A DNA stretch of 8,356 nt from JBOFEH01 sp051650265. GTDB taxonomy: Bacteria; Bacillota; Clostridia; Lachnospirales; Cellulosilyticaceae. The notes under the pieces are model-generated. The model was given only the letters and a program-made list of their open reading frames with translations, was not told where the DNA came from and made no database searches. Below, piece after piece: positions 1-6,863 of this stretch (positions within the stretch are counted from its first letter, which is position 1; the number at the start of each line of letters is the position of its first letter). The stretch lies in contig JBOFIR010000087.1 of the NCBI GenBank assembly GCA_051650265.1, forward strand, positions 1 to 8,356. The letters are read 5' to 3'. Both the position numbers and the translations under genes were made by a program.

Positions 1-264
1 CGGTTTATGTACACCAATCTCTATGACAAATTTTCAAAGGTTATTTTGGATAAAGAAGAAATGACTCATGAGTCAATCCCTGACCGACTAATCAAGTATC
101 TCAAGAAAAAAAACACGCCCATCATCTACACTACCCACCAGGAGATTGCAAGCAATCTTGGGACTGCTCGCGAAGTGGTGAGCCGTAATCTCAAGAAACT
201 CGAACAAGATGGCCTCATCCAATTAGAGCGTAACAAAATTAAAGTATTAACTTGGGATAAATAA
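1..264 (+). CDS. Crp/Fnr family transcriptional regulator, C-terminal part (5' end outside the window)
   Basis: The reading frame is already open at base 1, so this is the 3' end of a longer gene; the ATG at base 7 is internal, not a start. The visible 87 residues match the C-terminal winged helix-turn-helix (HTH_Crp) of the Crp/Fnr family. A linker helix (KFSKVILDKEE) is followed by DRLIKYL and then the helix-turn-helix, where HQEIASNLGTAREVVSRNLK is the classic turn plus recognition helix. The wing (LEQDGLIQLERNKIKV) comes last. The N-terminal effector-binding cupin (cyclic-nucleotide-binding fold) must lie upstream. Family members are cytosolic dimers that bind palindromic promoters in response to redox, oxygen, CO or small molecules; the signal cannot be told from this part. 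The gene converges on the next one and ends before a strong hairpin. The family call is secure; the regulon is unknown. Confidence 0.93.
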   Translation, partial: RFMYTNLYDKFSKVILDKEEMTHESIPDRLIKYLKKKNTPIIYTTHQEIASNLGTAREVVSRNLKKLEQDGLIQLERNKIKVLTWDK

Positions 265-399
265 TCCGGATGACAGGATAAATCTCATAAGTGTTTCAAA
301 CCCCAATTTACGCTGCCTGATGAAACATCCCATTACAGCACCTCCCTCAACGAGGGGCTTCGCCAGAAAATCTTCATACTTTGTCAAGCTTTTTAGACA

Positions 400-439
400 A
401 AAATAACCAAGTACTTCATTAAAAGTACTTGGTTATTTT
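400..439. terminator. Bidirectional intrinsic terminator between convergent genes
   Basis: A perfect 17-bp inverted repeat (arms 400-416 and 423-439) with a 6-base loop (CATTAA). The outer stem is A-rich on the left and T-rich on the right (ATTTT), so it can terminate transcripts on either strand. It lies between the Crp/Fnr-type gene (ending at 264) and the minus-strand secreted-protein gene (ending at 501), and probably serves both. The 265-399 spacer holds no gene. It contains a 7-bp inverted repeat (292-298 with 321-327) and a small CCCTC/GAGGG hairpin (344-356), both without a U-tract. Confidence 0.88.
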
Positions 440-500
440 GCTTCCTCCTGAATCAATGCCTTAACTTAATGACATTGGCTGCCAGGCAACCTCCCTTTTA

Positions 501-1394
501 TCATTCCTGCATCTCTATAATACTTTTGGCTAGTGCTTCACACTTACCATTGTATTCTATAGGATTAATTACAATAACTCTTACTTCATATACTCCTTCT
601 TCTTGTGTAGGTACTTTCTCTACTATAATATTTTGAGCCAATGCTTCTATTTGTCGTCGCAATTCACCAGTATCATCTTCATTCACAAGTTTTATCAACG
701 CGTCATAACTATCATCTTCTTCATTATTATCTACCGCTCCCTGCCAATAAGTCACTGGCCTACTCAGCAGTCCTACTACACGATTTAATTCATTTTCTAT
801 TGACTGTTTTTGCGCGCTATTCCATCCTTGAAAACTCAATGCTATAGCAGTATGGAATGCCGAATACATCGAACTAATTTGCTGATCAATTTGTGTATCT
901 GTTGGAGAAAAACCATTTAAACTTTGATATGTATTTCGAATCAACTCATAATTAACATAAGCTGAGGTTGCTCCATTAATGGGTGTTGTAATACTTTGAT
1001 CGTCTCTCAAATACTTATCAATCCAACCACACTTTACTTTGTAGATAGATGGACCTCCTGAAATATTGGCTACAGCCCCTTGCGTATCAGATATATAATG
1101 TGCATTCCATCCTTCTGCAAAATAAGTCCCACTCAATACACCTTGCTCCATAATTGTCTGAGTAAAGGCTAAACTATCTGACGAAGTGTACTTAGAATCC
1201 CAACTCATTTTCCCAATGTCCGCCATAAGTGCACCACTCATATAATGTTTTGCCTCTTCTATTCCATAATTTTTAAGTACAGCTGCTCGATCGGCAATCT
1301 CCCAATGCGCATACCCTCCAAATGCGTATGTGTTTCCAGCCAAAAGTAAAACACATACCCCAGCTACTACCTTATGCCAACTTCTCTTTTTCAT
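501..1394 (-). CDS. Secreted zinc-dependent phospholipase C-like / S1-P1 nuclease superfamily protein, several metal ligands substituted
   Basis: Predicted 297 residues. The start is the ATG at 1394: it is preceded by AGGGGGG with a 6-base gap and opens an evident signal peptide (MKKRSWHK, hydrophobic residues 9-20, likely cleavage after NTYA at 24). The longer open frame to 1607 begins at a TTG with no ribosome site. The mature protein begins FGGYAHWEIADRA, which resembles the first zinc-binding helix of Bacillus cereus PLC (HLWIVNRA). GALMADIG (54-61) resembles the next ligand segment, and AHYISD (98-103) matches the HxxxD signature helix. By eye, His30, Asp59, His99, Asp103 and Glu150 align with PLC ligands. 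The positions expected to be His69, His128 and His142 appear to be Ala76, Ala109 and Tyr146. It may therefore bind fewer zinc ions or be non-catalytic. The substrate (phospholipid, nucleic acid or other) is unknown. It is a single-gene unit divergent from vanW. The superfamily call is fairly likely; enzymatic activity is uncertain. Confidence 0.6.
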   Translation of the reverse strand: MKKRSWHKVVAGVCVLLLAGNTYAFGGYAHWEIADRAAVLKNYGIEEAKHYMSGALMADIGKMSWDSKYTSSDSLAFTQTIMEQGVLSGTYFAEGWNAHYISDTQGAVANISGGPSIYKVKCGWIDKYLRDDQSITTPINGATSAYVNYELIRNTYQSLNGFSPTDTQIDQQISSMYSAFHTAIALSFQGWNSAQKQSIENELNRVVGLLSRPVTYWQGAVDNNEEDDSYDALIKLVNEDDTGELRRQIEALAQNIIVEKVPTQEEGVYEVRVIVINPIEYNGKCEALAKSIIEMQE

Positions 1395-1400
1395 AACATT

Positions 1401-1407
1401 CCCCCCT
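1401..1407 (-). promoter_or_regulatory. Ribosome binding site setting the start of the PLC-like gene
   Basis: On the minus strand this reads AGGGGGG, six bases before the ATG at 1394. It can pair with the 16S anti-Shine-Dalgarno sequence with one G-U wobble. It supports the short form with a signal peptide over the in-frame TTG extension to 1607. Confidence 0.7.
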
Positions 1408-1476
1408 AACAATGTACTCTCTATCATCTTCGCAGAGGTATCTCGTCCTCTTACTCTATTTATATTTCTATAGCAG

Positions 1477-1515
1477 AAATAAATGCTAATAACACCATTA
1501 TATAAGCATTTATTT
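1477..1515. terminator. Terminator-like hairpin in the vanW / PLC-like intergenic region
   Basis: Perfect 11-bp inverted repeat (arms 1477-1487 AAATAAATGCT and 1505-1515) around a 17-base loop. On the + strand the right arm runs into TTTTT (1513-1517). On the minus strand it follows, and overlaps, the TAA stop (1510-1512) of an open frame lacking a clear start. It may be the terminator of a lost minus-strand gene, or it may insulate the PLC-like gene from upstream transcription. A TATAAT hexamer on the minus strand (1497-1502) lies in the loop and could be a -10 box for the PLC-like gene, but no good -35 accompanies it. The AT-rich stem makes the call moderate. Confidence 0.4.
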
Positions 1516-1740
1516 TTGTACAATTTCCAAAGGCATACACCTGTTACTTTCCTTGTGAATTGGGTTAATTTTACCATCGCTTTTTGCACATCTTTTACGT
1601 CTTCCAAATATTTCTATACTGTACCAACTCTCACCCAATTTTCTAATCAACTGACCCCTTTCCCCCGCCACACAGTCCTTCCATAAATTGTATCCATTGG
1701 CAGAATTTTCTTTCTTATACAAACTGGTTTTTTTTGGTTT
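1510..1740 (-). pseudogene. Possible 3' remnant of an unidentified gene
   Basis: One minus-strand frame stays open through the whole intergenic interval and stops at 1510. Over its last 57 codons the composition is plausible for coding: 41 first positions are purines, though the strand is purine-rich overall. The product is basic, with segments such as GQLIRKLGESWYSIEIFGRR and ending PLEIVQK. It has no supported start: the only in-frame ATG is nine codons before the end (eight residues plus the stop), the TTG near 1721 lacks a ribosome site, and upstream the frame runs antisense through the vanW promoter and coding region. I do not recognise the family. It could be a decayed gene tail, an unannotated small gene with an odd start, or chance. 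It is listed because this roughly 400-base gap (1395-1797) has no other explanation apart from the hairpin at 1477-1515 and the vanW promoter. Confidence 0.2.
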
Positions 1741-1768
1741 GACAGCTACCTCATAAATTTCATATAAT
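1739..1768 (+). promoter_or_regulatory. Consensus sigma-A promoter of the VanW-domain gene
   Basis: TTGACA (1739-1744) and TATAAT (1763-1768) both match consensus perfectly, with an 18-base spacer. Upstream is an A/T tract (GGTTTTTTTTGG) that could act as an UP-like element. Transcription would begin near 1775, giving a leader of roughly 20 bases that just holds the ribosome site. This argues against the in-frame ATG at 1777 as the translation start. Confidence 0.85.
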
Positions 1769-1786
1769 GATTCACAATGACTACAT

Positions 1787-1792
1787 GGAGGT
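1787..1792 (+). promoter_or_regulatory. Ribosome binding site deciding the VanW start at 1798
   Basis: GGAGGT lies five to six bases before the ATG at 1798. The upstream in-frame ATG at 1777 has no ribosome site and would sit at the predicted 5' end of the transcript, so 1798 is chosen. Confidence 0.85.
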
Positions 1793-1797
1793 GTACT

Positions 1798-3201
1798 ATG
1801 ACTAGAAATGAAAAATATCGTAAACAAAAACACAAACGTCGCCGCCGCATATTGGGAGTTTTCCTCGGAATCATTCCTCTTGCAGTAATTGCTTACATAG
1901 CCTTTATCCACTCTGAAGTTCAGAAATATGATGCGGTATTTGCCCAAAATATATGGGTCAATGAGCATCACATTGGTGGCCTAACACCCGATGAGGCAAG
2001 AACAAAAATTTTGCGTGATCTTTTGCCATCACTTAATAGTCAAAAACTCACGCTTAAGGCCAAAAACTCTGACACTACTTCTGTGACCCTGACCTATGAA
2101 GAACTCGGTGTTACATATGATGTGGATCAAATCCTCACACAAGCCGTACCTATTGGTCATGAAGGGAATATGTTCGCCCGTTACCAGCAAATGAAACAAC
2201 CCTCAGAAACACGTAGCAACTTTACACTAGAGCCTCGCATTACTAGCCAAACGATTGAGGCACGTTTGGGAAATCATCTTGAAGTCTTTGCAAAATCACC
2301 TGTTGATGCAACAATGACTCGCAAGAACAGGGCTTTCCATATCACAAAAGAAGCTGCTGGGTACAGAGCAGATGCTTCTGCTACAACCGAAGCCATTCTT
2401 AAGCATATTAACGAGGGGCTTACAACGCCAATTACAGTACCTGTTGTACCCGTCGCTCCGAAATATACAGAAGCTTACTTCAAAACACTGCAAACACAGT
2501 TATCAAGTTTTTCAACAACTTATAATAACAGTGATGCTGCACGTAATACCAACCTTGAGCTTGCATCGCGTAATATCAATACGATGTTGATGCCTGGCGA
2601 AAAATTCATGTATTCTAAGCAGCTTGAACCGATTACAGAAAAGGCAGGCTACAAATATGCAAAAGTCATTAACAACGGTGTCTTTGAAGAAGGTATTGGC
2701 GGTGGGATTTGCCAAGTCTCTTCGACACTCTACAATGCTGTCTTACTCACAGATCTTGATATCTATATGAGACGCAATCACTCACTCCCAGTAGGTTACA
2801 CACCTCTTGGTCGTGATGCGACTTATGCAACAAACAGTGTAGACTTCCAGTTTATCAACAACTCAGGTCACCCTCTTTATGTTGAAAGTTACTGTGAAAA
2901 TAACCAAGTTTATGTCAACATTTATGGGCACAAAGATTTCAAACCGGACTATGAATCAAAGTTTGAATCAGAGTTAGTTGAAACACTTCCTATCCCGGAG
3001 CCACGCTACGAGGAAGATCCAAAACTTGCACCTGGTACAGAAGTGGTGAAATCTTATGGTAAAGAAGGTAAAAAAGTTATCCTTTACAAGCTTCACTATA
3101 AAGACGGTAAGATGATTAAAAAAGAAAAAATTAATACGAGTGTGTACAAACCACAGACTCCAATTATTCGCAGAGGTCCCAAAGTGGCACCAACGCCTTA
3201 A
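1798..3201 (+). CDS. VanW family protein with N-terminal membrane anchor, peptidoglycan-binding-like region and C-terminal G5-like domain
   Basis: Predicted 467 residues. A very basic cytoplasmic tail (KHKRRRR, 11-17) precedes one hydrophobic segment (about 18-37), an uncleaved anchor or signal placing the rest outside the cell. Residues about 58-200 resemble the PG_binding_4 domain that often precedes VanW or YkuD domains. About 240-380 is the VanW domain, recognised by PGEKFMYSKQLEPIT (266-280), the EEGIGGGICQVSSTLYNAVL block (297-316), RRNHSLPVGYTPLGRDATY and the FxNNSGHPLYV strand. About 395-455 resembles a G5 domain (PGTEVVKSYGKEGKKV, then KKEKI). VanW is named after an accessory gene of the vanB glycopeptide-resistance cluster, but no vanHBX or vanRS genes are near. 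Chromosomal VanW/G5 proteins are common in clostridia and are thought to act in cell-wall or spore-envelope biology; the biochemical role is not established. It is a single-gene unit with its own promoter and terminator. Confidence 0.9.
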   Translation: MTRNEKYRKQKHKRRRRILGVFLGIIPLAVIAYIAFIHSEVQKYDAVFAQNIWVNEHHIGGLTPDEARTKILRDLLPSLNSQKLTLKAKNSDTTSVTLTYEELGVTYDVDQILTQAVPIGHEGNMFARYQQMKQPSETRSNFTLEPRITSQTIEARLGNHLEVFAKSPVDATMTRKNRAFHITKEAAGYRADASATTEAILKHINEGLTTPITVPVVPVAPKYTEAYFKTLQTQLSSFSTTYNNSDAARNTNLELASRNINTMLMPGEKFMYSKQLEPITEKAGYKYAKVINNGVFEEGIGGGICQVSSTLYNAVLLTDLDIYMRRNHSLPVGYTPLGRDATYATNSVDFQFINNSGHPLYVESYCENNQVYVNIYGHKDFKPDYESKFESELVETLPIPEPRYEEDPKLAPGTEVVKSYGKEGKKVILYKLHYKDGKMIKKEKINTSVYKPQTPIIRRGPKVAPTP

Positions 3202-3215
3202 ACTTTATGCACAAC

Positions 3216-3259
3216 AAAAGAGCAACAACCCCTTTTCATCTAGGGGCTGTTGCTCTTTT
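3216..3259. terminator. Bidirectional intrinsic terminator between the VanW gene and the oligoendopeptidase gene
   Basis: Arms 3216-3232 and 3243-3259 pair over 17 positions with a single A-C mismatch (3228/3247) around a 10-base loop. The stem has a GC core (AGCAAC, CCCC/GGGG) and is flanked by AAAA on the left and TTTT on the right, so it works in both directions. The convergent genes end at 3201 and 3266, leaving little room for anything else. Confidence 0.92.
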
Positions 3260-3265
3260 ATTTGT

Positions 3266-5041
3266 TTATGCTTGGCTCATCTCCATGAACGCCGTAATAT
3301 CAGCTTCGATCATCTTCAGTGATGCTCTCCAAAAAGCCACATCACTCACATCAATTCCTACCTGGCTTGCAACATCACGCACACATAATCTACCTGTATC
3401 CCCTAGGAGTGTCTCATACTCTTGGACAAAATCATCCCCCATCTCTTGATACTTGCTATACAGTCCCTTTGCAAAGAGCTGCCCAAAGGCATATGGGAAA
3501 TTGTAAAAATTAGAGCCTACATAGTAGTAATGTGGCTTCCATGTCCACATATACGGATGGAGGTACTCTGAATCTAAGCCATCACCATAGGCTTCTTTTT
3601 GTGCACGAAGCATCATCTCTTTCAGTTCATTGACAGAAAGTGGACCTTCACTACGTCGCTCAAAGAGCTCTGTTTCAAAAAGGAACCGTGAATAAATATC
3701 TACAATGACCTGTGTACAATCGCAGATTTCTGTTTCTAGTATACCCAACGCCTCTGCTCCTGTTGCTGTTTGAAGTGCAGCCTTTTTTACGATGGTTTCA
3801 CAGAAGGTAGATGCTGTCTCAGCAAGCGGCATAGGATAACGGGTATTCAGTGGGCTTTGGCCGGTAAGGCAAACCCCGTGGAACCCATGCCCCAGCTCAT
3901 GGGCCAATGTGATCACATCACTCAAACTATCCCCGTAGTTGAGTAAAATACGACTTTGCCCAATACTGCGTAGATTACGGCAGAATGCACCACCTCGCTT
4001 ACCTTCACGTGGCAACACATCGATCCAGTCTCCATCGAAAGCCGTGTATGCAAAATCCGCCAGCTTCTTGCTAAAGCTTCCAAAATGTTTGATGACAAAA
4101 GCTTTGCCCGCTTCATAGTCATACAGCTGATCCCCTGCACCTACTGGTGCATAAAGTTCATAAAATGGTAAGCCGTTCTGATAGCCTAGAAGTTCCGCTT
4201 TACGACGCAGATAACTACGAAATACTGGTAAGCTCTCCTTGATTGCCACTAACATGGCATCAAGTGTTTCTCGGTCCATTCTTGCATGGCTGAGGGTCAT
4301 CTCTAGTGGCGATTGATAGCCTCTAAGTTCACAAGTCGTTAGCACCTCACCCTTGATCCCATTGAGCGCCGCTGCAACCCCCTGTGCAATCTCTTCATAG
4401 GAGGCAACCTCCGCTTCATAAGCCGCCTTTCTTACCTTGGCATCTGCGTCATACGCCAAATTGAGTACTTGTGTCAGCGGTAAGTTTTCTAGTTTATCTC
4501 CTAGCTTCACTGTCACACGGTGTTTAGAGATCAGCAGATTCTTGTAGTTAAGCCAACTTGTGGAGCCTGTACTACGCATACGTGCCATCATACGCTCCTC
4601 ATCTTCCCCGAGTGTATGACTTTCTTTCGCTACAATTTCTTTTAGATAAAAATGATACGGTGCCAATCCCGGATGCTTCTGAACAAGCTCATCTAAGTTC
4701 TCGATGCCACAGATCCACTTTGTAAGCTTCGCCCCGGTCTTTGCAAGGACACTCATTCGTTGATCGAGTTGGTCCAACATTCGATTGGCCATTTCATCTT
4801 GTGCATCTACACTCTGCCTGAGCGAAGCAAATCCACTCAGGCGATCGCTCAATAATGTGAGTGTTTCCTGGCGCTTGATAAAACTTTCTAATTTTTCTAC
4901 GATCTGTGTATGATCCTGTGTGATTTCATCTACCCATTGTTCGAGTGCCCTTAAGACGTCTTCTAGTTTCCTTAAATCCTTTGTATAAGCCCCACTCTCA
5001 AAACTCTCATATAATGCATCTAAATTCCACTGTAATCCCAT
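3266..5041 (-). CDS. pepF: M3 family oligoendopeptidase (PepF/oligoendopeptidase F type)
   Basis: Predicted 591 residues, the usual size for PepF/M3 zinc oligopeptidases. These hydrolyse short peptides in the cytosol, contributing to peptide recycling and nutrition. The zinc motif is AHELGHGFHG: His381 and His385 bind zinc and Glu382 is the general base. The third ligand is most likely Glu408 in PLAETAST, in the expected position downstream. The C-terminal substrate-binding segment HPYMWTWKPHYYYVGSNFYN (495-514) carries the His/Tyr pair of the family. The N-terminal 200 residues are helical, as expected for the lid. There is no signal peptide. The start at 5041 follows GGTGGAGG with a 7-base gap and a good promoter. 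The upstream same-strand gene ends with its own terminator, so this is probably transcribed alone. All key residues are intact. The family is secure; the gene symbol is by similarity. Confidence 0.95.
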   Translation of the reverse strand: MGLQWNLDALYESFESGAYTKDLRKLEDVLRALEQWVDEITQDHTQIVEKLESFIKRQETLTLLSDRLSGFASLRQSVDAQDEMANRMLDQLDQRMSVLAKTGAKLTKWICGIENLDELVQKHPGLAPYHFYLKEIVAKESHTLGEDEERMMARMRSTGSTSWLNYKNLLISKHRVTVKLGDKLENLPLTQVLNLAYDADAKVRKAAYEAEVASYEEIAQGVAAALNGIKGEVLTTCELRGYQSPLEMTLSHARMDRETLDAMLVAIKESLPVFRSYLRRKAELLGYQNGLPFYELYAPVGAGDQLYDYEAGKAFVIKHFGSFSKKLADFAYTAFDGDWIDVLPREGKRGGAFCRNLRSIGQSRILLNYGDSLSDVITLAHELGHGFHGVCLTGQSPLNTRYPMPLAETASTFCETIVKKAALQTATGAEALGILETEICDCTQVIVDIYSRFLFETELFERRSEGPLSVNELKEMMLRAQKEAYGDGLDSEYLHPYMWTWKPHYYYVGSNFYNFPYAFGQLFAKGLYSKYQEMGDDFVQEYETLLGDTGRLCVRDVASQVGIDVSDVAFWRASLKMIEADITAFMEMSQA

Positions 5042-5068
5042 AAATGTGCCTCCACCATTTTCTAACTA

Positions 5069-5097
5069 TATTAATATTTTTAGTTATTATTTGTCAA
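5069..5097 (-). promoter_or_regulatory. Probable promoter of the oligoendopeptidase gene
   Basis: On the minus strand TTGACA (5092-5097) is followed after 17 bases by TTAATA (5069-5074), in a very AT-rich stretch. The -35 is perfect and the -10 imperfect; TAATAT one base further on is an alternative. It lies between the cardiolipin synthase terminator and the ribosome site of the gene. Confidence 0.65.
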
Positions 5098-5105
5098 CTT
5101 GTAAC

Positions 5106-5136
5106 AAAAAGGCTAGGTAACCTCCCTAGCCTTTTT
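5106..5136 (-). terminator. Intrinsic terminator of the cardiolipin synthase gene
   Basis: A perfect 12-bp stem (5106-5117 with 5125-5136; core GGCTAGG/CCTAGCC) around a 7-base loop, flanked by AAAAA and TTTTTTT. On the minus strand it begins within ten bases after the synthase stop at 5144 and ends in a T-run. It separates the synthase transcript from the downstream oligoendopeptidase gene. Confidence 0.92.
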
Positions 5137-5143
5137 TTCTTCA

Positions 5144-6718
5144 TTACATCATCGGCGCTACAAGTTTGAGTAGTCCTCTACTAATACGCTTATACAGTGG
5201 TATATGCATACAATCTTCCCATGTTTGTTGGGTACAGACTTTAAGTGTCTCTAGGAAATCTTCTTTGAGTGCATAGACTGCTGGTGTATATGCCATAAAC
5301 GCACCACACTCATAATGGTGGTAGAGACTGCGATAATCAAGATTGATCGTCCCTACAACAGCCACCGCATCATCTGCAACAAAAGTCTTGGAGTGAATAA
5401 ACCCAGGTGTGTATTCATAGACTTTGACACCTCCTTGTATAAGCGGTGGGTAATAAGATCGGGTCATCATATGCACATAGGATTTATCCCCTATATGAGG
5501 CGTCACAATTCTCACATCTACCCCTCTTTTGGCCGCAAGGTTCAAGGCTGTAATCAATTCATTGTCTACAATTAAATAAGGGCTATTGATATACACATAT
5601 TCTGTCGCCTGATTGATCATATTCAGGTAAACAGACTCACCCACATATTCGCCATCAAGCGGCGTATCTCCAAATGGCTGTACATATCCTGCTCCTTCAA
5701 AAGGTTCGATGTGGTGTACGTGTGGCTTGTATGCCTCGTAAGATCCATCTGTTGGTCTATGATAATTCCATATTTCTAAGAAAAGAAGCGTGAGGTTCCA
5801 TACAGCCTCTCCTTTAAGATAGATGCCGCAATCCTTCCAGTGTCCATGCTTCTCATAAGCATTAATGTATTCATCTGCAAGATTAACGCCACCCGTAAAA
5901 CCCGTATGACCATCCACTACTGTAATCTTACGATGATCTCTATTTTGCAGGCCTATCGCCAATGCAGGCTTGAGCGGATTAAATACCACACATTTGATCC
6001 CCTTTGCCTCCAACTGCTTGTGATATCCCCTTGGGAGCGTCTGTAGACACCCTACATCATCATACATGACTCTTACATCAACACCCTCTTTAACTTTTTG
6101 CTCTAGGATCTCAAGAATGGGATGCCACATTTTGCCTTCTTCGATAATGAAGTATTCCATAAATATAAAATGTTTAGCCTCGCGAAGTGCCTCTTTCATC
6201 GCTTCAAATTTAACTTCGCCAAGTGGTAGGTACTCACAATAAGTATGCCCATGTATTCCCATCCCACTATTATTATAAATATACTGACTTTGTGAAGCTA
6301 CCTGTGCATTTTTCTTTTTTATTTCTTCAATTATGTGAACAGGATCTTCGATTTCCTGTCTACTCTTTTGTTGTAATACTGCCATTTTTTGGCGTTCCTT
6401 TTTTGGTATCCTTGTTTTCCCGAAGATAATATAAAACAGTCCCCCGAAGATGGGGAATGTCATGATCATAATAATCCAGGGAATTTTTACTGTTGGATTA
6501 TCATTTTTGCTCACTAACCAAAACACAATGCCAACACTGAGGAAGACAAACCCTGCGTACACATATACAAAATACTGACTGAGTTGCCAAATAAGTAGTA
6601 CAAGAATAGCTATCTGTAAGAGTACCAACGCCCCCACTACTACCATTCTGCTAAAAAGAATCTGGAGGAGTCTACCTAAAAAGAATTGATTCTGTGCTAG
6701 TTCTGAGGATTTCTTCAT
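5144..6718 (-). CDS. cls: Cardiolipin synthase (phospholipase D superfamily, two HKD motifs)
   Basis: Predicted 524 residues from the ATG at 6718, close to the usual length for bacterial Cls. The enzyme makes cardiolipin at the cytoplasmic membrane by transesterifying two phosphatidylglycerols, releasing glycerol. Two hydrophobic segments (about 25-47 and 52-71) and a short PLDc_N region (about 78-100, KIPWIIMIMTFPIFGGLFYI) anchor it. Two PLDc domains follow. Motif one is DHRKITVVDGHTGFTGGVN with His262, Lys264 and Asp269; motif two is IHSKTFVADDAVAVVGTINL with His442, Lys444 and Asp449. Both are complete, so it should be active. In-frame upstream starts are the ATG at 6721 and a GTG at 6727; the GTG lies inside the ribosome site and is unlikely. 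It has its own promoter and terminator and is divergent from the AI-2E gene. Clostridia often carry several Cls paralogues, so this may not be the only one. Confidence 0.95.
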   Translation of the reverse strand: MKKSSELAQNQFFLGRLLQILFSRMVVVGALVLLQIAILVLLIWQLSQYFVYVYAGFVFLSVGIVFWLVSKNDNPTVKIPWIIMIMTFPIFGGLFYIIFGKTRIPKKERQKMAVLQQKSRQEIEDPVHIIEEIKKKNAQVASQSQYIYNNSGMGIHGHTYCEYLPLGEVKFEAMKEALREAKHFIFMEYFIIEEGKMWHPILEILEQKVKEGVDVRVMYDDVGCLQTLPRGYHKQLEAKGIKCVVFNPLKPALAIGLQNRDHRKITVVDGHTGFTGGVNLADEYINAYEKHGHWKDCGIYLKGEAVWNLTLLFLEIWNYHRPTDGSYEAYKPHVHHIEPFEGAGYVQPFGDTPLDGEYVGESVYLNMINQATEYVYINSPYLIVDNELITALNLAAKRGVDVRIVTPHIGDKSYVHMMTRSYYPPLIQGGVKVYEYTPGFIHSKTFVADDAVAVVGTINLDYRSLYHHYECGAFMAYTPAVYALKEDFLETLKVCTQQTWEDCMHIPLYKRISRGLLKLVAPMM

Positions 6719-6723
6719 CATAT

Positions 6724-6731
6724 CCACCTTT
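6724..6731 (-). promoter_or_regulatory. Ribosome binding site of the cardiolipin synthase gene
   Basis: On the minus strand this reads AAAGGTGG. It lies 5 bases from the ATG at 6718 and only 2 from the ATG at 6721, and it contains the GTG at 6725-6727. This favours 6718 as the main start and argues against the GTG. Confidence 0.65.
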
Positions 6732-6759
6732 CATCTAATGAAATTTGTCATTAACTGTT

Positions 6760-6787
6760 ATTATAGTCTATTTAAAATTTTTTTCAA
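6760..6787 (-). promoter_or_regulatory. Probable promoter of the cardiolipin synthase gene
   Basis: On the minus strand TTGAAA (6782-6787) and a perfect TATAAT (6760-6765) are separated by 16 bases. The leader to the start is about 35 bases. It lies in the AT-rich spacer shared with the divergent AI-2E gene. Confidence 0.7.
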
Positions 6788-6805
6788 TTATTTTATAGAT
6801 GCATG

Positions 6806-6832
6806 TTGATGTTTTCATATATATCCTATAAA
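6806..6832 (+). promoter_or_regulatory. Tentative promoter of the AI-2E family gene
   Basis: TTGATG (6806-6811) and TATAAA (6827-6832) are separated by 15 bases, shorter than ideal, so the call is weak. It lies back to back with the cardiolipin synthase promoter, without overlap. Confidence 0.35.
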
Positions 6833-6837
6833 TTAAA

Positions 6838-6863
6838 ATTATATTGAAATATTATATTGAAAA
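6838..6863 (+). repeat. Two tandem copies of a 13-base AT-rich unit before the AI-2E ribosome site
   Basis: ATTATATTGAAA followed by T (6838-6850) and again followed by A (6851-6863), in direct tandem and identical at 12 of 13 positions. The second copy runs into the ribosome site AAGGAG (6864-6869). It could be an operator, an mRNA feature or a chance duplication in AT-rich DNA. Confidence 0.5.

Noticed and set aside
349..360. A 12-base match (AACGAGGGGCTT) shared with 2410-2421 inside the VanW gene.
   Set aside because: A match of this length is expected about once or twice by chance in a window this size; the flanks do not match.
1334..1364. Lipoprotein signal (Cys14) in the PLC-like protein.
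   Set aside because: The residues before Cys14 are A-G-V, which does not fit a lipobox (Ala or Gly is needed at -1); an ordinary signal peptidase I site after Ala24 fits better.
1395..1607. N-terminal extension of the PLC-like protein to a start at 1607.
   Set aside because: The codon at 1607 is TTG without a ribosome site, and the extension would bury the evident signal peptide. The ATG at 1394 has both a ribosome site and a signal peptide.
1621..1740. G-rich minus-strand stretch considered as a riboswitch for the PLC-like gene.
   Set aside because: I could not recognise any known aptamer core, and the open frame plus hairpin explains it as well.
1777..1797. ATG at 1777 as the start of the VanW protein.
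   Set aside because: It has no ribosome site and lies at the predicted transcript start; GGAGGT points to 1798.
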